Source: Aplectana chamaeleonis
Lineage: Eukaryota; Nematoda; Chromadorea; Rhabditida; Cosmocercidae
Reading direction: 5' to 3'
Length of the DNA: 64,000 nt
Assembly (NCBI GenBank): GCA_029168955.1
Contig: JAPDOI010000717.1
Location: forward strand, 186,001-250,000
The position numbers were made by a program, and so were the translations under genes. Shown here in pieces: positions 42,807 through 54,029 of the stretch. Positions within the stretch are counted from its first letter, which is position 1; each line of letters begins with the position of its first letter. The notes below the pieces were generated by a model. It had not been told where the DNA came from. It ran no database searches and saw only the letters and a program-made list of their open reading frames with translations.

Positions 42807-44537
42807 ATGTCTTGTAACTGGTTCACATCTGTGGCCATGGCCAGTGATCATGTACCCATCAGCACAACATTGGATCTGTCTCTTAATAGTCATCTCGCAC
42901 CTTTTTCTGGATGCCGTAGCAAATGTTACATTAGCTACAATAAGGCTAACTGGGTCCTGTTTAAGGAGGTGCTACTCAGCCGGGTAGCCAACTATCCGCT
43001 AGCTGGCTCTGTTCATGACAAAGAGAAGTTCGTCGTTGACACCATATGCGAAGCCTCCAGAATAGCCATTCCGACCGGTCGTGTAAGAACGTTCCACCCT
43101 AACGTACCAAAGGAAGCACTGGAGCTAATCACACAACGGGACGACAGACGCAGAACTGATCCTTCCGATCCGTGCATTTCACTACTGTCAGATGAGATCT
43201 CTAAAATGCTGAGCAAAGCGTTTGACTCTGTTAACTTGGGACTGCTGTCCGAGAAACTGCTCAAGTCGTCGCTACCATCATGGCAGAAGCGATGGATTGC
43301 AGCGTTCACTAAAGGCCGCCGTGCTAAGGTTCTGTTCCAGAATCATGTATCCGATAGCATTCCAATAGCAGCCGGTGTTCCGCAAGGCGGAGTGTTGTCC
43401 CCTGCCCTATTCAGCCTGTATCTTGAGGACATTCCCGAGCCTCCCAATGATGTAAGGATTGTTATGTATGCCGACGACATCACCATCATGTGCCAGGATC
43501 GTGACCTGCAGATAGCCGCTAACAAGATCAGCGCCTATCTCGTCGAGTTGAAGCTCTTCCTCGATAAAATGATGCTCACAGTCTCTGCCGCAAAATCCTC
43601 TGTTTCAGTGTTCACAACGAACACCAAGGAACACAGTGCCCATCCAGATGTCAAATGGGATGGTGACCTGTTGCCAGCAGCAAAATTCCCCAAGCTGCTT
43701 GGCCTTATTCTTGATCCCTCACTGAAGTTCCACAAAAACGCGGAACAGAAACAAACAGTCGTCAAGGCTAGACTTAATATCTTGAGAGCTCTCGGAGGAA
43801 CATCATGGGGAAGCAACCGAGAGACTATATTGAGAACCTACAGAGCAATACTTCAGCCGGCTCTGGAATATGCGGCACCAGTGTGGCAGCACCTGGTGTC
43901 TGACAGCTCCTGGAATAAGCTGCAGCGTGTACAGAATGCTGCGCTTAGAATTGCTACCGGTTGTGCAAGGAGCTCCCCGGTGGAGCATCTTCACGCGGAG
44001 GCCTGCATATTGCCGGTCAAGGAGCATTGTGAACTCCAGGCACAGCAGATGTATATTAATGTTCTGAGGCAGCCGAATCATCCGTCAAAGAGAATCATGA
44101 AGCCCATAAGAGAGAGGTCGATTAGGACGCCGTTCGCCGATGCTCCTCGTAAAGTTGATGTACAGAGATGGGCCGACTCCAACATGGAAAGGCTTCGTCT
44201 TCTGCGTGAGGAGCACACGCAATTTGTTCGAGGATATCTAGCAAAGGCGGCTGTGAACCCTATCTTGGGAACGGTGCCGCCTCGGGTTTGCGAGTCCGAG
44301 TCTCAACTCGGCAGACGAGCCAGATGTGCTCTTGCATCGCTGCGCTGTGGTCACTCTATTCTGCTCATGTCTTACGTCAACAAGATCGACAGCAGCCGAC
44401 CAGACGCATGCCCGGACTGTGGTGCTCCCGGACACGACACGGCGCACTTGTTCATGTGCCCGAAGAGACCTACCTCCTTAACAACAATGGACCTTTGGAC
44501 GAATCCTGTGAAGGCCGCCCAGTTCCTCAACCTATGA
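42807..44537 (+). pseudogene. Chimeric frame: family A endonuclease end fused to family B RT
   Basis: A 576-codon open frame. The first part is family A (ASDHVPISTTLDLSLNSHLA, DEISKMLS). At 43213 it runs without a break into the nested family B copy starting at RT motif A (KAFDSVN). It then reads GVPQGGVLSPALFSLYLEDI, MYADDITIMC and LGLILDPSLKFHKNAEQKQT, and ends with the zinc knuckle CPDCGAPGHDTAHLFMC. The N-terminal fingers of the RT are absent, so no active enzyme is expected. The fusion is a by-product of the insertion point. Confidence 0.9.
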
Positions 44538-44572
44538 CAAAAACCACTTTGAGGCTGCAGAAGAAGAAGAAG
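43213..44572 (+). mobile_element. LINE family B, 5'-truncated insertion in family A copy 2
   Basis: The flanks share AAAATGCTGA (43203-43212 and 44573-44582), a 10-bp duplication. Outside them the family A sequence is continuous (GATCTCTAAAATGCTGAACG). The insert starts inside RT motif A and ends with GGCTGCAGAAGAAGAAGAAG. This (AAG)n tail resembles that of family A. Its RT and zinc-knuckle frame is intact to the stop at 44535-44537. Confidence 0.92.
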
Positions 44573-46632
44573 AAAATGCTGAACGACTACAAGCAGAAAC
44601 GCTGGAGGGAGTACACCGAATCCATCAATTTTGCGACAGATAGCAAACAAGCGTGGACCATTCTGAAGCGACTATCTGGGAAGAAGATGGCACCTGCGCG
44701 CAATACGCTTGAGTTCCCCTCGGGCAGATTTGAATTCGGATACAAGGCTGCCTGTCAACTTCGTAAACTCTATGCTTCTGCTTCATCTCGCCGCAACAAA
44801 GAGCACAGATGTACTTTACGTGCGATCAGAAAACTCAGTCGACATGACGTACCTGCCATAACTGCTTCTACCGTCCCTACCATCATCAAGTCGATGAAGA
44901 ATTCGAGGGCAGAAGGACCAGACGGCATCTCAGCCGTTCATCTGAAGCATCTGCCGGAACAGTACTTAGAGGTACTCAGTGATCTTATTTATTCGTCGTT
45001 TACCACTGGTATTATTCCTGCTCGTTGGAAACAAGCGACTGTTCTCCCAGTTCTCAAGCCTGGCAAACCAGAAGATAAAGCAACGTCACACCGTCCCATA
45101 TCCCTATTATCCCCTATCGCTAAGTTGGCGTAGAAAATCATAAACCCGCATCTCCAGGGCGCACTACAGCAGAACGTCCATCAGCATGGCTTCAAAAAGG
45201 CTCACTCCACCATCACCGCATTAACGTCAATATCTGAACACATCATTGCTGGTTTCAATAGAAATGCTCCCGCCGGTAGAAGTCTAGTCGTCGCAATTGA
45301 TCTGACTGCCGCTTTTGACAATGTCAGCACTTCCTTGCTATCAAAATCGATTCTGGACTGTGACATGCCCGACTGGTGCAAACGATGGACTGACAACTTC
45401 GTCAAAGATCGCTCCATACGTGTGAAATTTGACGGACACCTGTCGAAGTCGGTTCCCTTGAAGGCGGGCGTTCCTCAAGGTGGAGTATTATCACCAAGCC
45501 TATTCTCCTTATATCTATCCGATATTCCGAAGCCGCCGCCCAACATTCACTTATGTCTGTATGCAGATGATATCACAATTGTATGCACTGACTCTGTTAT
45601 CGATCGTGCCACTACGGAGATGAACAAATACCTCTGCAGCCTGGCCAAATTTCTCGAATCGAAGCAGCTAAAGGTCTCTCCTTCAAAGTCTAGCGTCACT
45701 CTGTGCACTACTGCAACGGCTGAGCATCAGCTACATCCCAGGGTTCTCTGGGAAGGTAACCAGTTGCCTCTCTCCAAGCACCCTCGGCTACTTGGAATCT
45801 TTCTGGATCCTTCACTGCGCTTTAATGAAAACACGCGCATCCGAGCTGCGACTGCCAACACGCGAAATAACATCCTCCGTGCTCTGGCGGGTACTACCTG
45901 GGGTAGCACAAAGGAAGTCTTACGCACGACATATAAGGCCATGATACAGCCTACTCTGGAGTATGGAGCTCCGATATGGACTAGACACCTGTCGGACGTC
46001 TCTTGGAGCAAGCTACAACGTGTACAAAATACTGCACTTCGTGTCATCACTGGCTGCCCAAAATCAACACCTATATCCCATCTTCACCAAGAATGTGCCC
46101 TACTTCCTGTCAAGCAGCACTGCCAACTGCAGTCACAACAGTTCCACATCGGCATAGTCAAGAATGCCACACATCCCAACTACCCCTCTTGTCATCAGAC
46201 CCCCATCCTCGTAATATTCGCACACCGCTGCACGCTGCCATTTCTACAGTGGATCGTCAAAGATGGGCCACCTCTGAGCTCACAAGGAAGAGGCTGCAGC
46301 AAATCGAACACACCAGATTCGTATCTGAATACCTGTCCTGTGCCCCTCCTAATCCAGTCCTTGGTAGTGTGCCTCCTACGGTCGATGACAGTGAGAAGAC
46401 TCTGCCCAGACGCTCCCGCGTCACTCTAGCGGGTCTACGTTGCGGTCATTCTTCGTACCTCAAAGCCTACGTACATAGGATCGATGAATCGGTCCCGGAT
46501 AAATGTCCTGACTGTCAAAATACTGGTCATGATTCACTACATCTATTTTCATGCTCTGCCAGACCTACTTCTCTGTCTGCTCGTGATATGTGGAACAAGC
46601 CGAGTGATGTTGCCGCCTTTCTGCGCCTATGA
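44573..46632 (+). pseudogene. Family A RT of copy 2, after the nested insert
   Basis: Resumes at MLNDYKQKRWREYTESINFA and continues AEGPDGISAVHLKHLPEQYL and HRPISLLSPIAKLA, then a TAG at 45131. The same frame continues with AAFDNVS (motif A), GVPQGGVLSPSLFSLYL and LCLYADDITIVC. A one-base shift near 46.19 kb moves the C-terminus (RTPLHAAISTVDRQRWATSE, CPDCQNTGHDSLHLFSC) to another frame, ending at 46632. Confidence 0.9.
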
Positions 46633-47017
46633 GAAGAAACTCCAATGTGGCTGATAAGAAGAAGAAGATATCTGAGTAACTAATGAACTGCTGCGAAACA
46701 AAAAAGGGGCCCAAAACCCCGTATTCGCTGTCGCAAGTCATTTTCTGGAGCATTTGCTTCGCTCTCTTGGCTTGCTGACTATTGATGGCGAAGCGGTCCC
46801 GCCACGATTGTCTGTAACGGTAGACGGTGACGCCTGAAAAAGTCCTAGCTTCAACGTCTTGTGTAGAACACGCATTGCGACATGAGTTCATACGTAATGG
46901 ATATCAGGAAGCGAAAAAACAGCGACGCGTAAACATCCTCATCACTGGATCTCAGACGAGGCCACATCCCTTCAAAGCTGGGCTTCTCGACCTCGCGCAC
47001 CGTATACCATTCTCAAG

Positions 47018-47501
47018 TATAGTTGTACAATTTCGAAAAAAATGTGGAACGAACGAAAAATGAAACAATTTCGTTCGAAAAAATTTCGAACGAACGAAAT
47101 TCGAAACTAATCGAAATTTCGATTTTTTTCGAAATTTCATATTCTTTTCGAAATTCGTCGAAAATTTCGAATCTTTTTCGAAATTTGTCGGAAATTTCGC
47201 AATTTTTTTTCCGAAATTTGTTCGAAAGCATTCCGAACGAACGAATTTCGAAAAATCGGATTTCGAACGAACGAAAATTGAAACATTTTCGTTCGAAAAA
47301 ATTTCGAACGAACGAAATTTGAAAAAATTTCGTTCCACGATATTTCGAATGAACGAAATTTGAAAAAAATTCGTTCAACGAATTTTTGAACGAACGAAAA
47401 TTGAAAAAATTTTTTCGGCGAGTTTTCAAACGAACGAAAAAAATTTCAAAAAATCATTCGAAACATTTTCGAAAATTTCGTTCGTGTACAACGTGTACAA
47501 T
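47018..47501. repeat. AT-rich TTCGAACGAACGAAATTT element with 9-bp direct flanks
   Basis: About 450 bp of variations on the self-complementary string TTCGAACGAACGAAA / TTTCGTTCGAA. The ends carry inverted GTTGTACA (about 47022 and 47484-47497). ATTCTCAAG occurs directly outside both ends (47009-47017, 47502-47510), consistent with a 9-bp target duplication. Non-coding; ORFs through it are repeat artefacts. Confidence 0.75.
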
Positions 47502-47510
47502 ATTCTCAAG

Positions 47511-48780
47511 CCAAACACACAAATGCATGAACGAACTGAGATTTATGTCGCAACGTTTTACTACAGAAAAAAAACACCCAAATGAGAATACACAGTATGA
47601 AAAGTGCTTCAAGAAAGTTGTTCAAAAATGCACGCAAAAAATCAGTTTTAGTGATTTGCCACTTGAAGTAGATCTAAATTTTTCAACTTACTCTTGAACA
47701 CTACCATTCTCTGCTCCCAGGACCACTTGGCAAACGATCTAACAATCTTGCAGCTCTACAGAAAAACGAGTTGTGCAGTAATGAAAAACTTCTTCTGTGA
47801 ATTCTTTCATAATGTACTCTGAAGCCCTTCGCCCTAGTCATGGATTCAAAAAGCGGGCGACCGGCGTTGGATTCGTCCAAGGGTCTATAGGAGTCAATGT
47901 TGTGGATTTTTTAGACAGTTGAATAAGTTTAAAGTATTGTGGCCAGGACTACCACAGTCCGGGCAAGCGTCGAGTGTGCTACTGTCGTTCCTGCTCACGT
48001 ATTTAATTCAACAGAGTTAAATGAATAGCGTGACGAATCGAATGAAATCTTCGAAGATTATGCGAAGGAAACCGAGGCAGTATGGAAAAGTTTACACAAG
48101 TACTAAAGCGTTTCTGAAAAATACACAAAATCAAATCACTTTTTCCAAAGGAATGCCACAAAACGAAACGATTTGCTTCCTGAGCAATTGCGGAAGCGAT
48201 GGGTAACGAGATGAAAGAATAGGGGAGGTGTGAGGGCGAGATTGAGGTTGCATGGATGGTTGAAAAGCGCGACGCCCACCCACTGCGATGTCCGAATCGA
48301 ACACGCCGCGACGGCGAATGCGCGAGCGTTTTCGCGGCCGCACGCGACGCCGCCCATCGCATCTTGCCAGACGTCGCCAGCTGTTCCGTCGTGACGATGT
48401 GCAGAAGATGAATGGCTGGGAGGCGACCTATCGTCACATACTCTTCTCCACCAGATGCCGACACTCCTGCCCATTCTGAAAAGCTCCTCTCACGGTTTAC
48501 GATGAGAATCAGGAACAGACACCGGCTACTGATAAAGGGAGGGCAGCAAAAGATTGAGAGCGGTCGAGCTTCGTACATACGCAAGTAATAATAGAAGTCC
48601 AGAATAAGCTGAAAACCGAAAAGGTGTTCCGAATTCGGTGAAAAGTTGTCGAAAATTCAGAAAACAGTGATTTTTGCGAGTGCCACAGAATGCTGGATTT
48701 TTTTTCACCGGCTGGAGATTTTGTTTAAATTATGTCGAGAATTCTATATTTTCTACAACTTCTGCGCTTCCTCGATAAAA
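47511..48780. other. Unassigned stretch with a GC-rich island near 48.2-48.5 kb
   Basis: Mostly AT-rich with nothing recognised. Around 48.24-48.50 kb GC content rises (GCGAGCGTTTTCGCGGCCGC) and long open frames exist on both strands (193 codons on minus at 48003-48584, 112 codons on minus, 63 codons on plus). A pyrimidine-rich GAGGAGCTTTTCAG precedes an ATGGGCAGG on the minus strand. No family was recognised, so I do not call a gene. Confidence 0.35.
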
Positions 48781-49090
48781 GCAGGGCTTCAGATGGGTTG
48801 TGTAATAAATACAGGATGATGAAAGGAGTATTCGGGACGTCAAAGGAATTGTGTAAGGCATCAAAAAGGGAGTGGAGTATATCGTCTCACTATAGAAGGA
48901 GTGTGCAGAACGTCGAGGAAAGTAGATACCGCTATAAGGGTAGTGTGCGAGACTCAGAGGGTTGTGGGCAAGGCTCCAGTAGTTCTGCGCAAGTCGTCAA
49001 AGAAAGAGCGTAGAACTTTGGTAGGAAGTTGGTCAGGCTTTAAGCAGGATTGAGCAGAACATCGTGTAGAGTGAACAGGGCTCCGCAGTT
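48780..49090. repeat. Degenerate minisatellite related to 32.35-33.18 kb
   Basis: Loose 40-45 bp periodicity with GTGTGCAGAACGTCGAGGAAAG, GTGTGCGAGACTCAGAGG and GCAAGGCTCCAGTAG. These resemble the GTGTGCGGGACCCAACTG..GCCAAGCGCCGGGG unit. Strongly diverged. Confidence 0.45.
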
Positions 49091-49494
49091 GGTGTCCAGG
49101 ATACTGGGCAGAGCGGAGCGGAATTCAAAAATACTCCGGAAGATGTCATCGGAAGTGGTGATTGGCTCAATTTGTGGCACCGTTGTTCAGAGGACACGAC
49201 ATCCTGCACCTCCCCTCCGAAACGGCGGAACCCGACTCTACATGATCGTTACCATTGGTGAGCCCAACCTAGCGCATCTCTCTCCTGTGACCAAGGCACA
49301 GCCGCTGTCGTCTGAGCTCTGACGGAACGAACGGTCAAGAATATGTCAAAAACCTATAGAAAATGGAATACCTTTCTGGTATCAGTATCACCAATACATA
49401 CTCTCGGAGTCAAAAACTCGGATAAAAAGTATATGAGGCGATTCATCCCATCGAGTGTTCACACGGCATTTCGAGGCCGGCCCTGGATGGTGAC

Positions 49495-52341
49495 CAGGGG
49501 TGTGCGGCAGAGAAATTTCAAACTTCGGCAAACCCCAAAAATGACCTTCAAACGGCAGAATCTGTTTTGTGCTGTAATACACCAGCATTTGCGTACAAGG
49601 GAGGGTTTCCAACCTCAGATGGAGTTTCGGGATGCAATTTCAATATGTTCTAGGGGGAGGACAGTGTTCCAGTATCCCATGCTCAGAATCTGCTAAATGC
49701 CTCAGGCAGTCCCTAAAAAGGTGAAAATCTGATCAAGGCCAGAACGGTTCGGCTTAAGCGAGTAGAGCCGATTTAACGGTTACCTGAATTACCTTTAGAT
49801 AAGTTCAGAATATATGTAGAAAATTTTGGTGCATTGATTCTGTTTAGATCAGAAGCTATGCATTGCTGCCCAAATTCTGATCTATTCTGAGCATACACAA
49901 AGTTAATTTGCTCGTTCAAAGGCAGAGTTCACGATAATCTTCGATTTTGAGATTAGTCGCTATATCGATCGCTTGGCCCCCGGGTAGAAGTGAAATGACG
50001 AAGAAATTGAGAAAAGCGCTCCAGAAAGGCACGAAATCCATTTCTCTCACCCCGCCTCTTTACTCTCGCAGGAACTGTTGGTTGTGACAATAAAATCTTT
50101 TGTGGACCCGTCTTTTGCAATTCTCTACTCTCTGTTTCACCGTTCTTTTCATTCGGGCCCTAACCAATACTGTTTTGCCTAAGATATTCCTCCATTTATT
50201 ATTAACCCCCTTTCTCACCGGTGAAAATCACCGTGAACATGTTCATCCAACCGGACAACTAGTCTAGACCAGAGAATAATGTCACTGAATTAGGACGTTT
50301 CAATGCGTTTCTCGCTGTCTCTTCGTGATTTTGGTAAGACTGGGTTGCTTTGAGTTGAACGCATTGTTTTGAGTGGAAAACTCAAAATGAAAGCCATCGT
50401 GAACACTGCCTTTAATCAGCTCTACTCACTTCGGCCGAGCGGCTCTGGAATTGTCAAATTTGGACCTTTTTAGGGACTGCCTGAGGCATTTAGCAGATTC
50501 CGAGTGTGGGATATTGGAACACTGTCCTCCCCTAGAACATATTAAAAGTGCATCTGATGTAGGCAACCCTTCCTTGTTAGTCATATGGTATTCCATGCAA
50601 TATCTGCCAGCTACTATAAGCCTGACGTTTCAATAGCCTCTACCGGAGACAAATCCTATATATCAGATGCTAATTGAAAGCCTCAGGTGATTAGGAGTCA
50701 CTACCAAGATCAACAAGGCTGTAAGCTCCTCCATCACCGGCGATAATTCTGTTAATTCCTCTCCATTCGAAGTTTCCCTACAAATCAATGCTAGAGATTC
50801 AAAAGATGGACGTCTTCTTGAGCAGTGCAAAAAGTGGCAGGCCCGCAAAGAATTTTCTGTAAGGAGCCTGAGGCCAGCGCGTCCCAGCCTAGTCGATCCG
50901 CGGGCGATCAGCGAACCGTAAGCAAGCTTGGTGCGATGGGAGTGTGCGCCGACCCAAAAACTGTGGACGATACTGGTACCCCAATCAGGTGCGTATAGAG
51001 GGGTGAATACGCGATGATTGGTTTAGGTTATAACCGGAGTCACAATTTTCACTGTTAGTAGCAAGTAGTAGGCTAAAGGATTTCAATTTCGCTTACTTCA
51101 AACTACGATTGAATGGTTCCTCTTGTGAAGCTACAGTAATGGAGGGAGACTAGACTAGTTGAATGCAGTGCTCATAGTAAAAACAGCCTTCGAATTTTCA
51201 AATCAAGAGCTCCGAGGGGGCATGTTGATCGAAAACACAGAATGAGGGGCGTTTGACTGGTACATGCGACGCGCGCGACGGAAGTCCGTTGCGTTCACTT
51301 CGTCGCTGGAGCGCCGCGTGCAGTGCGCTAGCCAGTTGGACTGCTTGGGCTCTTCCCTTTCTGCGTATTCGGCCTAAAAGCTGTCACGAGGCCAACTACA
51401 GCAACAATCTCAGCTAGAAACAAGCAATAAATTTGTCCCAAAACTTGAGTGCGGTTTACCCGCCCCACTCACCTCCCCTGTGGCTACCGATTAAACGGGT
51501 GGGGTGAGTACACCACGTTCAAGTTTCGGGCCGTATATTGCTATTGGTTGTTCGTTTTGAGCCGGTTTACCACACTATTGTTGCAATGGGCCTCGAACCC
51601 TTGGATTTCTGGTGAAAAGTTGAATGCGGTTCTAATCGTTGCCTTCAAAGATTTTTAATTTTTTCACCTTTACACCATTTCCTAGCAGACCCAGCTCTGT
51701 CATTAAATCAACCTTTAATTTCAGTTAATAATCTCGATATCGAAGATATTATTGACCACTGCCTTTAATGACCACCGTGAATATTCTTCAACTTTTAAAA
51801 AGCCAGACAAAGTGTTTGCAGAATTGATAATTTTCCTGTCCCAATTATTACCATCAGCCAACCAACCAACGATAAGTGGGCCTACTATATGCATGAGTTC
51901 TCCACTTTTGAGATGACTTGGTTTTCTAATCTTAGAACTTGCAGTTATCGGTATGCCTCTTAAAAGGGTTCTTCGCAATTTTGACATTCTTAAAGGGTAA
52001 AGAATTTGATGATTGAAAAAGACATTTGGAGGCTCCCAAACAATTTAGAACTCGAACGAACTCCTCTGTTTACCCAGTCGAGATGTTTTCATAAGTTACC
52101 GTTTGAAAGGGTACAATTATACATTGATTGAGCAGGAACCAGAAGCTGGAACTAGTCAAAATAATTATTTTTAGCAGCTCCGAATCGCTGACCAACACAG
52201 ACACTGCGGTGAGGGCAAATCTTGTTGTTTCAACGAATTTTTGCCGAAAATTTGCCGTTTTAGACGAAAATTTCGGCAAACGGCAACAGCAACGGCAAAC
52301 CCCGAAAATGGCCGGCAAACGGCGATTGCCGCACACCCCTG
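49495..52341. mobile_element. hAT-like element, 2.85 kb, 8-bp duplication
   Basis: CAGGGGTGTGCGGCA at the left and TGCCGCACACCCCTG at the right are perfect 15-bp inverted ends. They are flanked by the perfect direct 8-mer ATGGTGAC (49487-49494, 52342-52349). Subterminal GGCAAAC/CGGCAAACGGC repeats occur at both ends, as in the element at 9685. No hAT transposase domain (RW..YHED or dimerisation block) is readable inside. It contains a fold-back repeat (49640-49720 with 50463-50545) and a TTAA MITE. Confidence 0.88.
49920..50411. mobile_element. TTAA-flanked MITE, copy 5, inside the hAT-like element
   Basis: 492 bp with the ends AGGCAGAGTTCACGATAATC / ...CATCGTGAACACTGCCT. The right flank is TTAA (50412-50415) and the left TCAA (49916-49919). 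It lies between the arms of an older inverted repeat. Confidence 0.8.
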
Positions 52342-52349
52342 ATGGTGAC

Positions 52350-54029
52350 CCCAAGTCACTCTCTGAGTGTACGGTATACTCCGTCGCTGTCACGAGCGAC
52401 ACGCATGCAATCTGGCACAAACCGCAGCGGGACCCGCACCGGAGCCACGGCATCGGCCGTGATAGGAACAGTTGTCTCGCGTCCGTTGCGGCGACTTGCC
52501 GCAGAGGAGTGGCAGGCATAGTGTCGTGACTTCCGTACGACTTAATTCCTTAAAGGCCGCGCCTGGCCTCTCCGCGCCTGGTCCCGCCACGACTTCTACC
52601 GTATGCCGATATTCGTAAACAAGTCGGCGCCCCGCCTATCGATTGCGCCGGGCATCCTCATTCTGGTGTGCGACGACGACGGCGTGCGGCGGCTGCTCTC
52701 GACTTCTCCTGCCCGATGGTTCTCCAATGCAGTGGCGACCTGCCTGCAACTCCAACTCCTGTCAACGCCTGATGGTCGAGTGGACGTGCGAGGTCGCAGA
52801 AGAAGAGCTCCAGCCGCGTCAACTACAACGACTCCTGCCGACTACTACGAACATCTCAGGTAACCCCGTTCCTCTGGCTTGGCCTCTGCGAGTGCTTGAC
52901 ACTCGTGTGCTCGCATGCCTAGCTATGAACGGGGGTCGTTGCTGGCTCCACACCCACCTCGTAGCTAACTGGGCGAGGTCTGCGTCCCACGGGAGTAGTG
53001 GGTATAACTGCGTGTGTTTAATGTTATTTCAGGTTTCGTAAAGAAGTTCCAGCAAAGAGTGTATTGTTCTGTATGAAAGTATGGTATTGCGTAAACACTG
53101 TATATATTGACTATTGCATCATAACCGCGGACATAGCGGGAAGTGTGATCTGGTATACGATGGTGAAGCTGTCGTTTTGTGTGCCAGTATGGCGTCATAT
53201 TGTTGTGCGCGTGGTCAGAGGCTGTAGGGCCTATCCCATGTGAGACAATGTAAAATACCACATATTCATCCGCGTGGCAGGCTTAAGCAAGGGACGCCGC
53301 GTAAGTCCTCTGGTTCAGTGTGTCGGGCTAGTGGCTGCTCACGTTCCGTGACGACCGATGCTGCAGGATGGATAAAGCAGACTCGGAGCGGAGGGCAGTC
53401 AGCGTCGCGACATGGTGCATCCGGCCGCAGTCGAGCGTGGGGAAACCTGCGTTCGGCTGGCGTGATCGAATCCGCGTGCGTCCCCCTTATCCCGGCATAG
53501 GTCTAGGTAATTGCGTAACGGCTATGCAGCGCTAGGTAGTGCTAGGTAAGTCCTGGTGTCAGAGCGTTACAAGGGGACCTGGCGTTTCGGACAGAGCCCA
53601 CCCCCTCTCTGTGGTAGCGCTCCTCCCCCTCTGCTGCCTCGGGTGGCACGGGCACAGAAGGGACAAGGTAGTGCGTATGGCCGAAAGCTGTGAGGAGGCC
53701 CGCGTCAGGTCTTCCGCAACACTATGACCCCTAGTAACCCTACCGTCCAATTAGTTTGTCTCACAATTATTCTTCATGGTCTCCGTTCTAAACACCCACA
53801 TACTGTTATGTCGCAGTTGCTTGCCCACGGTTCACATTTTCTGGGTAGATATATCATTTCCTCCTGTTTATGTCGCAGTTTTTGCAAGGCCAGCGTCGCA
53901 TAAAGTTTGCGTTTTCCCTGTCGTAGGACGCCTTGGGCCCGGGGCTGTCCTGCGACACAGCACAACACTCACTCTTCACTCTTTACAGACTTGGAATCGC
54001 AGTCTACCACCTGCAAGTATTCGATCATC
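52350..54029. other. GC-rich region upstream of the BEL/Pao gag
   Basis: Noticeably GC-richer than most of the window, and the likely place for the 5' LTR and leader of the retrotransposon. I could not find a copy of any part of the 3' region (63332-64000) here, nor a convincing tRNA primer site. CTTCACTCTTTACAG just before 53991 resembles a splice acceptor in the leader. Several 60-130 codon frames, none with a known domain. Confidence 0.4.

Larger units (their letters stand above)
41837..46666 (+). mobile_element. LINE family A, copy 2 (with nested family B)
   Basis: Begins GGATCCGAGATGCTCAACC and ends GCTGATAAGAAGAAGAA. The flanks share ATATCTGAGTAACTAA (41821-41836 and 46668-46683; one more G matches on the left), a 16-17 bp target duplication. 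Length without the nested insert is about 3.46 kb, equal to copy 3, so this copy is full length. It has a premature TAG at 45131-45133 and frameshifts near 42.66 and 46.19 kb. Confidence 0.93.
41359..46864. repeat. 70-bp inverted arms flanking LINE copy 2
   Basis: 41359-41428 (ACACAAGACGTTGAAGCTAG..GACTTTTTCAGGCGTCACCG..) is the reverse complement of 46795-46864, essentially without mismatch. The LINE at 41837-46666 lies between them. Excluding it, the arms enclose about 600 bp, so they probably are the ends of a DNA element that served as the LINE target. Confidence 0.7.

Noticed and set aside
46952..47429. Phe/Asn/Glu-rich ORFs of about 100-138 codons
   Set aside because: Translation of the TTCGAACGAACGAAA simple-sequence element; both strands are open for the same reason.
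48003..48584. 193-codon minus-strand ORF as a gene
   Set aside because: No recognisable domain, signal peptide or supported splice structure; overlapping frames are equally open.
53000..54000. 5' LTR of the BEL/Pao element
   Set aside because: No stretch here could be matched to 63332-64000, so I do not assign LTR boundaries.
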